Part shown: positions 16,976 to 26,383 of the stretch, piece after piece
Position numbering within the stretch: the first letter of the stretch is position 1
Layout of the letters: every line of letters starts with the position of its first letter
NCBI RefSeq assembly: GCF_010500965.1
Contig: NZ_QVMI01000035.1
Span: forward strand, 1-62,023
Direction of reading: 5' to 3'
Source: Bacteroides sp. 51
GTDB taxonomy: Bacteria > Bacteroidota > Bacteroidia > Bacteroidales > Bacteroidaceae
Length of the DNA stretch: 62,023 nt
Translations under genes and position numbers: made by a program
Notes under the pieces: model-generated
Databases searched by the model: none
The model's input: the letters and a program-made list of their open reading frames with translations, nothing else
What the model was told of the DNA's origin: nothing

Positions 16976-18622
16976 CTATGCCAATACCCGGTTCTTGATA
17001 TCCTCTTCTACCGTAGCAATGGTGCCCAGTCCGAATTTCTCGATCAATACCTTCCGTACATTCTCCGAAGCAAAGCCCGGCAAGGTAGGTCCGATATGGA
17101 TATTCTTTATGCCCAGGCTAAGCAATGCAAGCAATACAATTACCGCCTTCTGTTCATACCAGGCAATGTTATAAACGATAGGCAATTCATTGACGCTCTT
17201 CAAACCGAACGCATCTTTCAGTGCCATGGCAATAACCACCAGCGAGTAACTATCATTACACTGCCCGGCATCCAGCACACGGGGAATACCATTGATATCG
17301 CCCAGAGGCAATTTATTATAACGATATTTGGCACACCCTGCCGTCAGGATCACCGTATCTTTAGGCAAAGCATTTGCAAAGTCGGTATAATACTCGCGCG
17401 ACTTCATCCGCCCGTCGCAGCCCGCCATAACGATAAACTTCTTAATAGCACCCGACTTCACGGCACTCACCACCTGATCGGCCAACGCCACCACCTGATG
17501 ATGCGCAAATCCGCCAACGATCTCCCCATTCTCTATTTCCTTGGGAGGCATACAACGTGTGGCATGCGCTATCAGTTCCGAGAAATCTTTCGGATTGCCA
17601 TTCTTACGCGGAGGAATATGCGTTGCCCCCGGCAGTCCCGCCGAGTTGGTGGTATAAATACGATCCGTATACGTAGCCGTTTTCAATGGCGGAACAATGC
17701 AATTTGTTGTAAACAGGAATACCCCGTTGAAGGATTCAAACTCCTCGCGTTGCTTCCACCACGCATTGCCGTAGTTCCCCACAAAATGCGGATACTTCTT
17801 GAAAGCAGGATAATAATGTGCCGGCAACATTTCGCTATGCGTGTACACATCAATACCCAGTCCGGCGGTTTGTTCCAGCAACTCTTCCAGGTCTTTCAGG
17901 TCATGCCCGCTGATCAGGATACCCGGACGGTTGCGCACACCTATATCTACTTTCGTAATTTCCGGATTGCCATATGTCGTTGTATTCGCCTCATCCAACA
18001 GCGCCATAGCCTTTACGCCACCCTCACCCACGTTCAGGACGAGACTGGTCAGCTCCTCGGCCGAAATATCCCTCCGGCTCACTTCGGCCAATGCGTTTTC
18101 AAGAATCTCGTACACATCGTCGCTCTCGAATCCCAGATTCAATGCATGCTCCGTATACGCAGCCATTCCTTTCACGCCATAGATGCACATTTGTTTCAGC
18201 GAGCGGATATCCTCGTTTGCTTCCGAGAGCACACCCACCTTAGGAGCAATTTCAAAATAATCGGCCTCAGAAGGTTCAAAGATCACCTCCGGCATCTGCG
18301 GCAGTTCAATGCCCCGCTTCTTAGCCGTACCAATCAGTTCGTTTTTCTTTTTCAGAACATTGCCGATACGCTGGCCGATCGCCGCATCGTCGAAGTTAGC
18401 GTTGGTAATGGTAGCAAACAGTGCATCCAGAATCTGGCGGCTGGCTTCAACATCCGCTTTCCCTTTTTCGCGCAGTTCACGGTTCACGATCGCCATGCCC
18501 CGCACGGCATACAATAAAACATCCATTAATGCTGAAGTCTGCGCTTCCTTTCCACAAACACCTTTGAGCGTACAACCCGTACCTCTGGCCGTCTCCTGAC
18601 ACTGATAACAAAACATGTCCAT
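16976..18622 (-). CDS. hcp: Hybrid cluster protein (hydroxylamine/NO reductase type)
   Basis: The protein has 548 residues, matching the class found in strict anaerobes. The N-terminal Cys5, Cys8, Cys17 and Cys23 (CYQC...GC...GVC) bind the first FeS cluster with C-X2-C-X8-C-X5-C spacing, unlike the enterobacterial spacing. Later ligands for the hybrid 4Fe-2S-2O cluster are visible in [10 protein letters not shown] and AGQCNDSYS. Hcp reduces hydroxylamine in vitro and, in enteric bacteria, NO; it protects against nitrosative stress. No hcr reductase gene is adjacent. I could not find a clear promoter or Fnr/HcpR palindrome upstream. Confidence 0.96.
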   Translation of the reverse strand: MDMFCYQCQETARGTGCTLKGVCGKEAQTSALMDVLLYAVRGMAIVNRELREKGKADVEASRQILDALFATITNANFDDAAIGQRIGNVLKKKNELIGTAKKRGIELPQMPEVIFEPSEADYFEIAPKVGVLSEANEDIRSLKQMCIYGVKGMAAYTEHALNLGFESDDVYEILENALAEVSRRDISAEELTSLVLNVGEGGVKAMALLDEANTTTYGNPEITKVDIGVRNRPGILISGHDLKDLEELLEQTAGLGIDVYTHSEMLPAHYYPAFKKYPHFVGNYGNAWWKQREEFESFNGVFLFTTNCIVPPLKTATYTDRIYTTNSAGLPGATHIPPRKNGNPKDFSELIAHATRCMPPKEIENGEIVGGFAHHQVVALADQVVSAVKSGAIKKFIVMAGCDGRMKSREYYTDFANALPKDTVILTAGCAKYRYNKLPLGDINGIPRVLDAGQCNDSYSLVVIAMALKDAFGLKSVNELPIVYNIAWYEQKAVIVLLALLSLGIKNIHIGPTLPGFASENVRKVLIEKFGLGTIATVEEDIKNRVLA

Positions 18623-18848
18623 ACGTTAAGAATTTAATTTGGTTAATATAATTATTACATAGTCGTTTACTTTCGCGAACAAGGGCGGTCTTGAATTTGC
18701 CTCTACACCTTCTACAACAACGAAGTACAAAATATGTTTTGGCACAGGTAAACACTTTTACATATTTCCTGTTATATAACATGTGCTTCATTCCGATAGG
18801 ATAGAAGCAACCTTCACATTGAACCTAAACTTCTAACTTTTAAACGAT

Positions 18849-19958
18849 ATGAATACGAAAAGTATGATCGCAGGAGGCATCGTCCTCCTATTGTCCGTTA
18901 CTTCATGCGGGAGCAAACAAGACGCGGACAAGCAACAAGCCCCACCACCCGAATACCCTACGCAGGTGACCCATGCCCAGGACACCACCGTGTATGTTGA
19001 ATACCCCACCGTTATCAAAGGACAAGAAGATATTGATATCAAACCCCGCCTGGAAGGGTTGATAGAGGCTATTTATGTGGACGAAGGCGCCGCTGTAAAG
19101 AAAGGTCAGAAATTGTTCCGGATTAACTCGCCGCAAACCGTCCAGATGCTCACCAGTGCGCAACAAGCCTTGGTTAGCGCCCAGGCACAGGTAAACACCG
19201 CCAAGCTGGATGTCGACCGGATGAGTCCGCTAGCCGAGAAAGGAATTATCAGCAGCGTTCAGCTCGATGCCCTGAAGAATACCTACCAATCGGCATTGGC
19301 CACGCAGGCGCAAGCCAAAGCACAGGTAGTCAACGCACAGGCAAGTAGCGGCTGGATGACCGTAACCAGTCCGGTAGACGGGCGCGTGGGCACTATTCCT
19401 TACCGCCAGGGTAGCCTCGTGAACACCTCCACGGCGCTGACCACCGTTGCCAACACCGAAAACATCTACGCCTATTTCTCTTTAAACGAAAAGAACCTGA
19501 TGGATATGCTGAACGAACTCGGCGGGGCAACAGATGCGGAAAAGATTAAAAGCATTCCCGACGTGACACTGATCCTTGCCGATGGCACCGTTTACCCGGA
19601 GAAAGGAAAGGTAGAAACCATTGCGGGAGTCGTAAATTCATCGACCGGTTCGGCAAACTTCCGTGCCAGGTTCCCGAACAAGTCGGGTGTGTTGCGCAGC
19701 GGTACAAGCGGGAAGGTACAGATACCCCGTTCATTACAGAATGTAATTGTTATTCCGCAGAAAGCAACGTTCAACATTCAGGATAAAACCCTGGTGTTCA
19801 AAGCGCAAGGCGATTCGGTAGTGCAGAAAGTGGTCGAAGTAATCGCCATTCCCGGAGGGCAGAACTACGCCGTTACGGAAGGAATCGCCCCGGGCGAACG
19901 CATCGTGACCGACGGTGTAGCCACGCTGAACAACGGTCAGAAAATAACCATCAAATAA
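18849..19958 (+). CDS. RND efflux periplasmic adaptor lipoprotein (AcrA/MexA family)
   Basis: The protein has 369 residues. A lipoprotein leader ends at SVTSC. The biotinyl/lipoyl-like hairpin begins at IKPRLEGLIEAIYVDEG and is split by an alpha-helical hairpin rich in Ala and Gln (residues about 105-160), then beta-barrel and membrane-proximal domains, as in MexA. It connects the inner-membrane pump to the outer-membrane channel. It is first in an operon, 10 bp before the pump gene. No TetR-type regulator is adjacent. Confidence 0.93.
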   Translation: MNTKSMIAGGIVLLLSVTSCGSKQDADKQQAPPPEYPTQVTHAQDTTVYVEYPTVIKGQEDIDIKPRLEGLIEAIYVDEGAAVKKGQKLFRINSPQTVQMLTSAQQALVSAQAQVNTAKLDVDRMSPLAEKGIISSVQLDALKNTYQSALATQAQAKAQVVNAQASSGWMTVTSPVDGRVGTIPYRQGSLVNTSTALTTVANTENIYAYFSLNEKNLMDMLNELGGATDAEKIKSIPDVTLILADGTVYPEKGKVETIAGVVNSSTGSANFRARFPNKSGVLRSGTSGKVQIPRSLQNVIVIPQKATFNIQDKTLVFKAQGDSVVQKVVEVIAIPGGQNYAVTEGIAPGERIVTDGVATLNNGQKITIK

Positions 19959-19968
19959 CCCCAACCCT

Positions 19969-22900
19969 ATGTTACGATTATTTATAAACAGGCCGGTACT
20001 ATCTACCGTTATATCCATCATCATCGTGGTATTGGGGATTATCGGACTGGTCAGCCTCCCCATGGAACAGTATCCCGATATTGCTCCGCCCACCGTGCAG
20101 GTATCCGCCAATTATTCGGGTGCGAATGCCGATGTGGTGATGAACAGTGTGGTTATCCCCCTGGAAGAACAGATCAACGGTGTGGAAGGCATGACCTATA
20201 TGACCTCCACCGCATCCAATACCGGTAGCGCGAATATCAGTGTATATTTTGCCAAAGGAACCGACCCCGATATTGCCGCCGTTAACGTACAGAACCTTGT
20301 AGCCGTGGCCACAGCGCAGCTACCGCAGGAAGTGACCCAGACCGGGGTAACCGTACGTAAGCAACAAAGCAGTACCATCATGATGATTGCCCTGACTTCG
20401 AGCAATCCCGATTACGACGGACAATTCATACAGAACTATGCCAACATCAATATTCTGCCGCAGATTAAGCGTGTAAAGGGTGTGGGCGATGCCAATGTTT
20501 ATGGTGCCAAAGACTATTCGATGCGCATCTGGTTCAAGCCCGATGTGATGGCTACGTATGGCGTTACTCCACAGGAAGTTACCGCTGCTTTGCAGGAGCA
20601 AAACATTGAGGCTGCCCCAGGCGAGTTGGGACAAAACAGCAACCAGTCCTTCCAGTACACCCTTAAATATACCGGACGGCTGAAATCGGCCGAAGAGTTC
20701 GGCAATGTCATTATCCGTTCCAGTGGAGGGGATATCCTGAGGGTGAAAGACGTAGCCGATGTAGAGCTGGGTTCGCTGAACTATTCCGTAACTTCAAAGA
20801 CAGACGGAAAGGAATCTGTTGCCATCGGCATCAGCCAGACAGCGGGTTCCAATGCACAGCAGGTAATCAACAATATTAAAGAGGAGCTTAACGAGGCCTC
20901 TAAAACTTTTCCCCCGGGATTGGAGATTACGTACATCATGGACGCCAATGAATTCCTTTCGGCATCTATCGAGAAGGTAATCCATACACTGGTCGAGGCC
21001 TTTATCCTGGTATTTATCGTTGTGTTCGTGTTCCTTCAGGACTTCCGTTCAACGCTTATTCCGGCTATTGCCGTGCCCGTGGCTATTGTGGGTACGTTCT
21101 TCTTCCTGTTGTTGTTCGGCTTCTCTATCAACCTATTGACCCTCTTTGCCCTGGTGCTTGCCATTGGTATTGTGGTGGACGACGCAATTGTGGTGGTTGA
21201 GGCCGTACACGCCAAACTCGACGCCGGAGAGAAAGACCCGCGAAAAGCAACCACGGAAGCGATGAAGGAGATTGCTCCGGCCATTATTTCCATTACCCTG
21301 GTGATGTCGGCGGTGTTTATACCGGTTAGTTTTATCGGCGGAACGAGTGGTGTATTCTACCAACAATTCGGTTTGACGCTGGCTATTTCGATTATGATCT
21401 CGGCAGTGAATGCGTTGACCCTGAGTCCGGCGCTTTGTGCGCTGTTCCTCAAACCGAAAGACGAAAACGAACGGAAGAAAAAGAACCTACTGACCCGTTT
21501 CTACGACTGGTTCAACAGGGTTTTCGATGCCCTGATTGCACGCTATAAAACCACGTTGCAATACCTCGGAAAGAAAAGCCACCGCTGGATGGTTCCACTG
21601 CTTATCCTGATATTTGTGGGGGCGCTGGCTATGTTGATGAATAAAATTCCTTCGGGATTCGTTCCGCAGGAGGATAGTGGTTCGGTATTGGGCATGGTAA
21701 CGCTGGCACCGGGTTCATCGTTAGAAAGAACGGACTCGGTAATGCAGGAGGTGATCCGCATGGCAGAGGAAATTCCCGATGCCGCCCACATACTGAACAT
21801 TACAGGGGTGAACTTCATGAGCGGTCTGGGTAGTTCGTACGGTACGGTGATGATTAAAATGACGCCGTGGGGCGATCGCAGCATCAAAACCGATGAGGTT
21901 GCCGCCGAGCTGACCCGAAAAACGGCATCCATCAAGAACGCCACTTTCTTGTTCATGGGCACCCCTACCCTGCAAGGCTTCGGGTTGGGTAACGGTGTAT
22001 CTATGGAGATGCAGGACCGCACGGGCGGAGATATCCAGACGTTCTACGGTATTACGAATCAATTCCTTGAGGCAGTGCAGCAACGAGATGAGGTGATGAT
22101 GGCGATGACTACTTTTAACCCGAACTTCCCGCAGAAACAGATCGAAGCGGATATTGCCCGCATCAAAGATGCCGGCCTTTCGTTGGGTATGATTATGACC
22201 ACGCTGCAAGCGTACATCGGGAGTATGTATATATCGAACTTTAACATCTACGGCAAGCAGTTCCGTGTGATGGTGCAGGCGGCGCCGGAGTATCGCGCCA
22301 GCCTCGACAACCTGGATGGTATTTACGTGCAGACCGCCTCGGGAGAGATGGCGCCTATCACGGAGTTTATCACCGTTACGGGGGTAACCGGACCGCAATC
22401 GCTAAGCCGTTTCAATATGTACTCTTCCATGAGCTTGACGCTGATTCCTAACTTTGCCGATGGGTACAGTACGGGCGATGTGATCAACGCTGTTAAGGAA
22501 GTTTCGGAACAAACCCTGCCGCTGGGATACGGGTATGAGTTCTCGGGCATGAGCCGTGAAGAGGCCAACACGGGCAATCAGGTGATTATTATCTTTGCGC
22601 TTTGTTTGATATTTGTTTACTTGTTGTTGTCGGCGTTGTACGAAAGTTATATCCTGCCGTTGGCGGTAATCCTTTCTTTGCCGATTGGTTTGGCGGGGGT
22701 ATTCATCTTTATCTTCGTGGGGCTGATGTTCGGAAGTGGTATTGTGAACAATATTTATGTGCAGATTGCACTTATTATGTTGATCGGTTTGCTGTCTAAG
22801 AATGCGATTCTGATTGTAGAGTATGCCATTCAGCGCCGGCAACAGGGTATGCATGTGGTTGAGGCGGCAATCAGTGGGGCGGTTGCACGTTTGCGCCCAA

Positions 22901-23112
22901 TCCTGATGACGTCGTTTGCATTTATCTTCGGTTTGATGCCGTTGGCGATAGCGTCGGGAGCCGGGGCCACGGGTAACCGTTCCATCGGGCTGAGTGCCAT
23001 CGGCGGTATGCTTGTGGGAACGATACTTGGGGTGCTGGTTATTCCAACGTTGTATATTATCTTCCAAACAATGCAGGATAGGTTTAGTGGTAAGCGAGAC
23101 GAAAATAAATGA
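19969..23112 (+). CDS. RND efflux pump inner-membrane subunit (AcrB/MexB, HAE1 type)
   Basis: The protein has 1047 residues, full length for HAE1 pumps. It exports hydrophobic drugs, bile salts or similar compounds using the proton gradient. The first helix MLRLFINRPVLSTVISI, the LAIGIVVDDAIVVVE helix with paired Asp of the proton relay (TM4), and the TM10-11 region with GLLSKNAILIVEYA (Lys of the relay) are present. Specificity cannot be read from sequence alone. The outer-membrane gene follows only after a 400-bp gap. Confidence 0.95.
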   Translation: MLRLFINRPVLSTVISIIIVVLGIIGLVSLPMEQYPDIAPPTVQVSANYSGANADVVMNSVVIPLEEQINGVEGMTYMTSTASNTGSANISVYFAKGTDPDIAAVNVQNLVAVATAQLPQEVTQTGVTVRKQQSSTIMMIALTSSNPDYDGQFIQNYANINILPQIKRVKGVGDANVYGAKDYSMRIWFKPDVMATYGVTPQEVTAALQEQNIEAAPGELGQNSNQSFQYTLKYTGRLKSAEEFGNVIIRSSGGDILRVKDVADVELGSLNYSVTSKTDGKESVAIGISQTAGSNAQQVINNIKEELNEASKTFPPGLEITYIMDANEFLSASIEKVIHTLVEAFILVFIVVFVFLQDFRSTLIPAIAVPVAIVGTFFFLLLFGFSINLLTLFALVLAIGIVVDDAIVVVEAVHAKLDAGEKDPRKATTEAMKEIAPAIISITLVMSAVFIPVSFIGGTSGVFYQQFGLTLAISIMISAVNALTLSPALCALFLKPKDENERKKKNLLTRFYDWFNRVFDALIARYKTTLQYLGKKSHRWMVPLLILIFVGALAMLMNKIPSGFVPQEDSGSVLGMVTLAPGSSLERTDSVMQEVIRMAEEIPDAAHILNITGVNFMSGLGSSYGTVMIKMTPWGDRSIKTDEVAAELTRKTASIKNATFLFMGTPTLQGFGLGNGVSMEMQDRTGGDIQTFYGITNQFLEAVQQRDEVMMAMTTFNPNFPQKQIEADIARIKDAGLSLGMIMTTLQAYIGSMYISNFNIYGKQFRVMVQAAPEYRASLDNLDGIYVQTASGEMAPITEFITVTGVTGPQSLSRFNMYSSMSLTLIPNFADGYSTGDVINAVKEVSEQTLPLGYGYEFSGMSREEANTGNQVIIIFALCLIFVYLLLSALYESYILPLAVILSLPIGLAGVFIFIFVGLMFGSGIVNNIYVQIALIMLIGLLSKNAILIVEYAIQRRQQGMHVVEAAISGAVARLRPILMTSFAFIFGLMPLAIASGAGATGNRSIGLSAIGGMLVGTILGVLVIPTLYIIFQTMQDRFSGKRDENK

Positions 23113-23205
23113 AGTAAAATGGGATAGGAAATGAATTAAAACTGTGCAGAAACAATCATAACTAGTTAACGTGAGTTCTATATAAGAGATAAAGTAAAAA
23201 GATGT

Positions 23206-23440
23206 ATCTGTAAGGCTGAAAGCCTGTAATATTTAGCCTGGGGTCAGCGAGGAACGAGCGCAGCCCCAGGGGGACGAGGCGTCCCAGCCAGGAGTGCTGA
23301 AAGCACGATATATAAAGATATTTGGCTTGTATATCGCTCTTACAGAGCTCTTTGCCCGCAGTGGCTTACCGTCCTAGGGCTGCGTTCGCTCCGCTCACTG
23401 ACCCTAGGCTAAGGTATAACGGACTTTCAGCCTTACAGAT
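23206..23440. repeat. 235-bp inverted-repeat (MITE-like) element within the RND operon
   Basis: Outer 17-bp arms ATCTGTAAGGCTGAAAG (23206-23222) and CTTTCAGCCTTACAGAT (23424-23440) are perfect reverse complements. An inner imperfect pair of about 38 bp (from TTAGCCTGGGGTCAGCGAGG at 23233, with its partner ending at 23412) follows. The centre has a small hairpin, GTGCTGAAAGCAC. No ORF or transposase. It separates the pump gene from its channel gene. Confidence 0.88.
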
Positions 23441-23512
23441 AGATTAGATGGATGATTTTTATATTAATTCACATTAGTTAGAAATACTCAAAACCAAATA
23501 AAAGAAACCAAA

Positions 23513-24910
23513 ATGAAAAAGAAATCATATATCGGATGGGTATTAATAGGCGTAGCAATCAGCCTCGGCATGACCTCCTGCGGCGTTACCACCAAAACAT
23601 ACAAAGCCCCGGAAGTAGATACCGAAGGCCTCTACCGCGACGAGCAGTCGACCGATACCACCACCATAGCCGGCATTCCCTGGCAGGAATACTTTGCCGA
23701 CCCCGCCCTGCAATCCCTCATCGAAGAGGGACTGGCAGCAAACTACGACCTGAGAATAGCCGTATCGCGCATCCGTGAAGCCGAAGCCGGACTTCAAATG
23801 GCACGGGCAGCCTTCTTTCCTACCGTCGCACTATCTGCCGTAGCCGAGCATAGTCGCGCTTCGGAAGGTTCCTCCATCTTGAAAAACCATCAAAACCAGT
23901 TCACACTCGGCGTAGCCGTGACCTGGGAAGCAGAAATATGGGGCAAGATGAGCAGTCAGTCGCGGGCAAAGTACGCACAGTTCCTGAGTAGCCACAGTTA
24001 CAAAAACCTGATACAGACCTCGCTGATAGCCAACATCGCGAACTCGTATTACTCCTTGCTGGCACTGGATGAGCAATTGCAAATCACCACGGAAACCGCA
24101 AAACTCTTACAAGAAAGCGCCGACTCCATGAAGGAAATGATGGAAGCCGGAATGCTGAACGGAGCCGCCGTGCAACAGAGCCTTGGCTTGCTGTATAATA
24201 CTCAGACCGGTATCCCCGACCTGGAAAGCCAAATCCGCCAACTGGAGAACTCACTCAGCGTTCTACTGGGAAGAAAACCGGGAAGCATCTCCCGTTCATC
24301 TCTGAAAGCACAGGCTGTACCCGCCGAACTGTCGCACGGAATCCCCATGCAAATGCTCGCCAACCGACCGGATGTGCAACAGGCAGAATTGGCATTCCGT
24401 GCTGCTTTCGAAGCCACAAACGTAGCCCGAGCTTCGTTCTATCCTTCCATCACCCTGAACACGGGGACAATGGCAGGTTACAGCGCAACAACCTTGTCGC
24501 AGTTCTTCGAACCCCGCAACATCATAGCGAACATTATCGGCGGACTGACCCAACCGATATTCGCCCAACGCCAGCTAACCGGAAATCTGAAAATTGCCAA
24601 AGCGCAACAGGAACAGGCTTTGTACAGCTTTGAACAGACGGTACTCTCGGCCGGGCAGGAAGTCTCGAATATCTTGTATACCTACGAATCATCCGTAAAA
24701 AAGAACACCACCCGCACCAAGCAAGTAGAGGCTTTGTCGACCGCCGTTTATTACACCCAGGAACTCCTGAGAGCCGGCGAAGCGAACTACACCGAAGTAT
24801 TATCGGCACAGCAAAACCTGCTGCAAGCCCAACTTAACCAGGTTGCCGATAAACTGGAACAACTCCAGGCCACCGTCAACCTCTACCGCTCCCTCGGAGG
24901 CGGGGCGTAA
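23513..24910 (+). CDS. Outer-membrane efflux channel lipoprotein (NodT/TolC family)
   Basis: The protein has 465 residues. The leader ends at GMTSC, a lipobox. Two repeated coiled-coil halves follow (EAEAGLQMARAAFFPTV and QAELAFRAAFEATNVARASF are the equivalent positions), as in OprM. It forms the trimeric exit duct for the RND pump upstream. The 400-bp gap with a hairpin element suggests partial transcriptional separation or differential message stability. Confidence 0.93.
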   Translation: MKKKSYIGWVLIGVAISLGMTSCGVTTKTYKAPEVDTEGLYRDEQSTDTTTIAGIPWQEYFADPALQSLIEEGLAANYDLRIAVSRIREAEAGLQMARAAFFPTVALSAVAEHSRASEGSSILKNHQNQFTLGVAVTWEAEIWGKMSSQSRAKYAQFLSSHSYKNLIQTSLIANIANSYYSLLALDEQLQITTETAKLLQESADSMKEMMEAGMLNGAAVQQSLGLLYNTQTGIPDLESQIRQLENSLSVLLGRKPGSISRSSLKAQAVPAELSHGIPMQMLANRPDVQQAELAFRAAFEATNVARASFYPSITLNTGTMAGYSATTLSQFFEPRNIIANIIGGLTQPIFAQRQLTGNLKIAKAQQEQALYSFEQTVLSAGQEVSNILYTYESSVKKNTTRTKQVEALSTAVYYTQELLRAGEANYTEVLSAQQNLLQAQLNQVADKLEQLQATVNLYRSLGGGA

Positions 24911-25008
24911 TGTAGATAGAACGTAATAGCTGGAGCCAAGCTTGACGAACATTGACCTTTCATTCAGCCCCAACTCTTATAGAACTCAGCCCTGACACAA
25001 CCTAAATA

Positions 25009-25055
25009 CCGCGCAGCGCGGCTTGCCGCCACTGGCCGCGGCACCTCGCCGCACG
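25009..25055. repeat. GC-rich dispersed repeat (copy 3, inverted)
   Basis: GCGCAGCGCGGCTTGCCGCC and the following GC-rich bases are the reverse complement of the copies at 3203 and 15610. The remaining gap 24911-25182 shows nothing else I can name. Confidence 0.75.
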
Positions 25056-25182
25056 TGTTTTGGAATTAAAATGGGGTTATTGGGAGTATAAATAGCGTCC
25101 ATATTCTACCTGTAAATTGAAAATAATCCTGTAATTTTGTAACATACAGATATTTTCAATTTTAAGATCAGATACAAATACT

Positions 25183-26370
25183 ATGGAACAAGTGATTACT
25201 GAGCGCAATGCCCGCATTGACGTAGCCGACGTATTAAGAGGATTCGCCGTCATGGGCATTATTATCTTACACAGCATTGAACACTTCAACTTCTACTCCT
25301 TCCCCGCTGAAGTTCCTTTCGAATGGATGAAGTTCACCGACAAAGCCATTTGGGACGGACTGTTCTTCACTTTCGGCGGCAAAGCCTACGCCATCTTCGC
25401 CTTCCTGTTCGGATTCAGCTTCTTCATACAAGACGACAACCAGAAACGCCGCGGCAAAGACTTCCGCCTGCGCTTCATGTGGCGCATGGTACTCCTCTTT
25501 ATTATCGGCCAATTCAACGCCGCATTCTTCACCGGAGAAATCCTGACCATGTACGCCCTGATCGGGATCATCGTACTCCCCCTCTGCTGCCGGTTAAGTA
25601 ACAAAACCATTACTATCATCGCCATTATTCTGATTATCCAACCCTTCGACTGGGGGAAAATTATATACGCCATCACCCACCCCGACTACACCATAGGCAA
25701 AAGTCTGGCCAGTTACTACTTCAAACTAGCATTCGAAGTACAGAAAAACGGAACCTTCCTCGAAACCGTCCGGATGAACATGTACGAAGGTCAAATGGCC
25801 AACATGACCTGGGCACTCGAACACGGCCGACTGCCGCAAACCGCCGCCCTCTTCCTGTTCGGCATGCTGGCCGGACGTAAAGGCTTCTTCCTATACAGCG
25901 AGAAGAACGAACAACTCTGGCTAAAGATGCTGGGTATCGCCCTACTTTGCTTCTTCCCGCTCTACGGGCTAAACAATATGCTGCCCGACTTTGTTAGCCG
26001 TAAAGAAATACTTACTCCATTGCTGCTCATCATCAGCTCACTGCGCAACCTCAGTTTCATGGTTGTTCTGATGATCGGCGTACTGTTGGTTTTCTACCGT
26101 ACCAAGAACCGTAGCTTCCTGATGAAGTTCGCCCCTTACGGGAAACTCAGTCTGACGCATTATATCGGACAATCCATCGTAGGCTCACTGTTCTTCTACC
26201 ACTGGGGATTCGAACTGGGACGTTACCTCGGTATCACCTACAGTTTCATCTTTGGCATACTATTTGTAATTCTACAAATGGCTTTCACTCACTGGTGGCT
26301 GCGACGCTTCAAACACGGCCCGTTTGAGGGTATATGGCGACGGTTCACCTGGATAGGAAATAAGAATTAA
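25183..26370 (+). CDS. DUF418 family integral membrane protein
   Basis: The protein has 395 residues with about nine to ten hydrophobic helices. The N terminus RIDVADVLRGFAVMGIIILHS is typical for DUF418/DUF1624-like membrane proteins, related to acyltransferase-3-like folds. The C-terminal DUF418 part holds FAPYGKLSLTHYIGQSIV and FTHWWLRRFKHGPFEGIWR. No substrate is known; a role in envelope modification is conceivable. It precedes a TPR protein by 13 bp, which suggests co-transcription. Confidence 0.88.
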   Translation: MEQVITERNARIDVADVLRGFAVMGIIILHSIEHFNFYSFPAEVPFEWMKFTDKAIWDGLFFTFGGKAYAIFAFLFGFSFFIQDDNQKRRGKDFRLRFMWRMVLLFIIGQFNAAFFTGEILTMYALIGIIVLPLCCRLSNKTITIIAIILIIQPFDWGKIIYAITHPDYTIGKSLASYYFKLAFEVQKNGTFLETVRMNMYEGQMANMTWALEHGRLPQTAALFLFGMLAGRKGFFLYSEKNEQLWLKMLGIALLCFFPLYGLNNMLPDFVSRKEILTPLLLIISSLRNLSFMVVLMIGVLLVFYRTKNRSFLMKFAPYGKLSLTHYIGQSIVGSLFFYHWGFELGRYLGITYSFIFGILFVILQMAFTHWWLRRFKHGPFEGIWRRFTWIGNKN

Positions 26371-26383
26371 AACACAATCGGCT

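Noticed and set aside
16730-18517. 595-codon plus-strand ORF opposite hcp
   Set aside because: It is antisense to a fully conserved hcp gene, starts inside repeat DNA, and its translation is rich in His, Arg and Gln without any domain.
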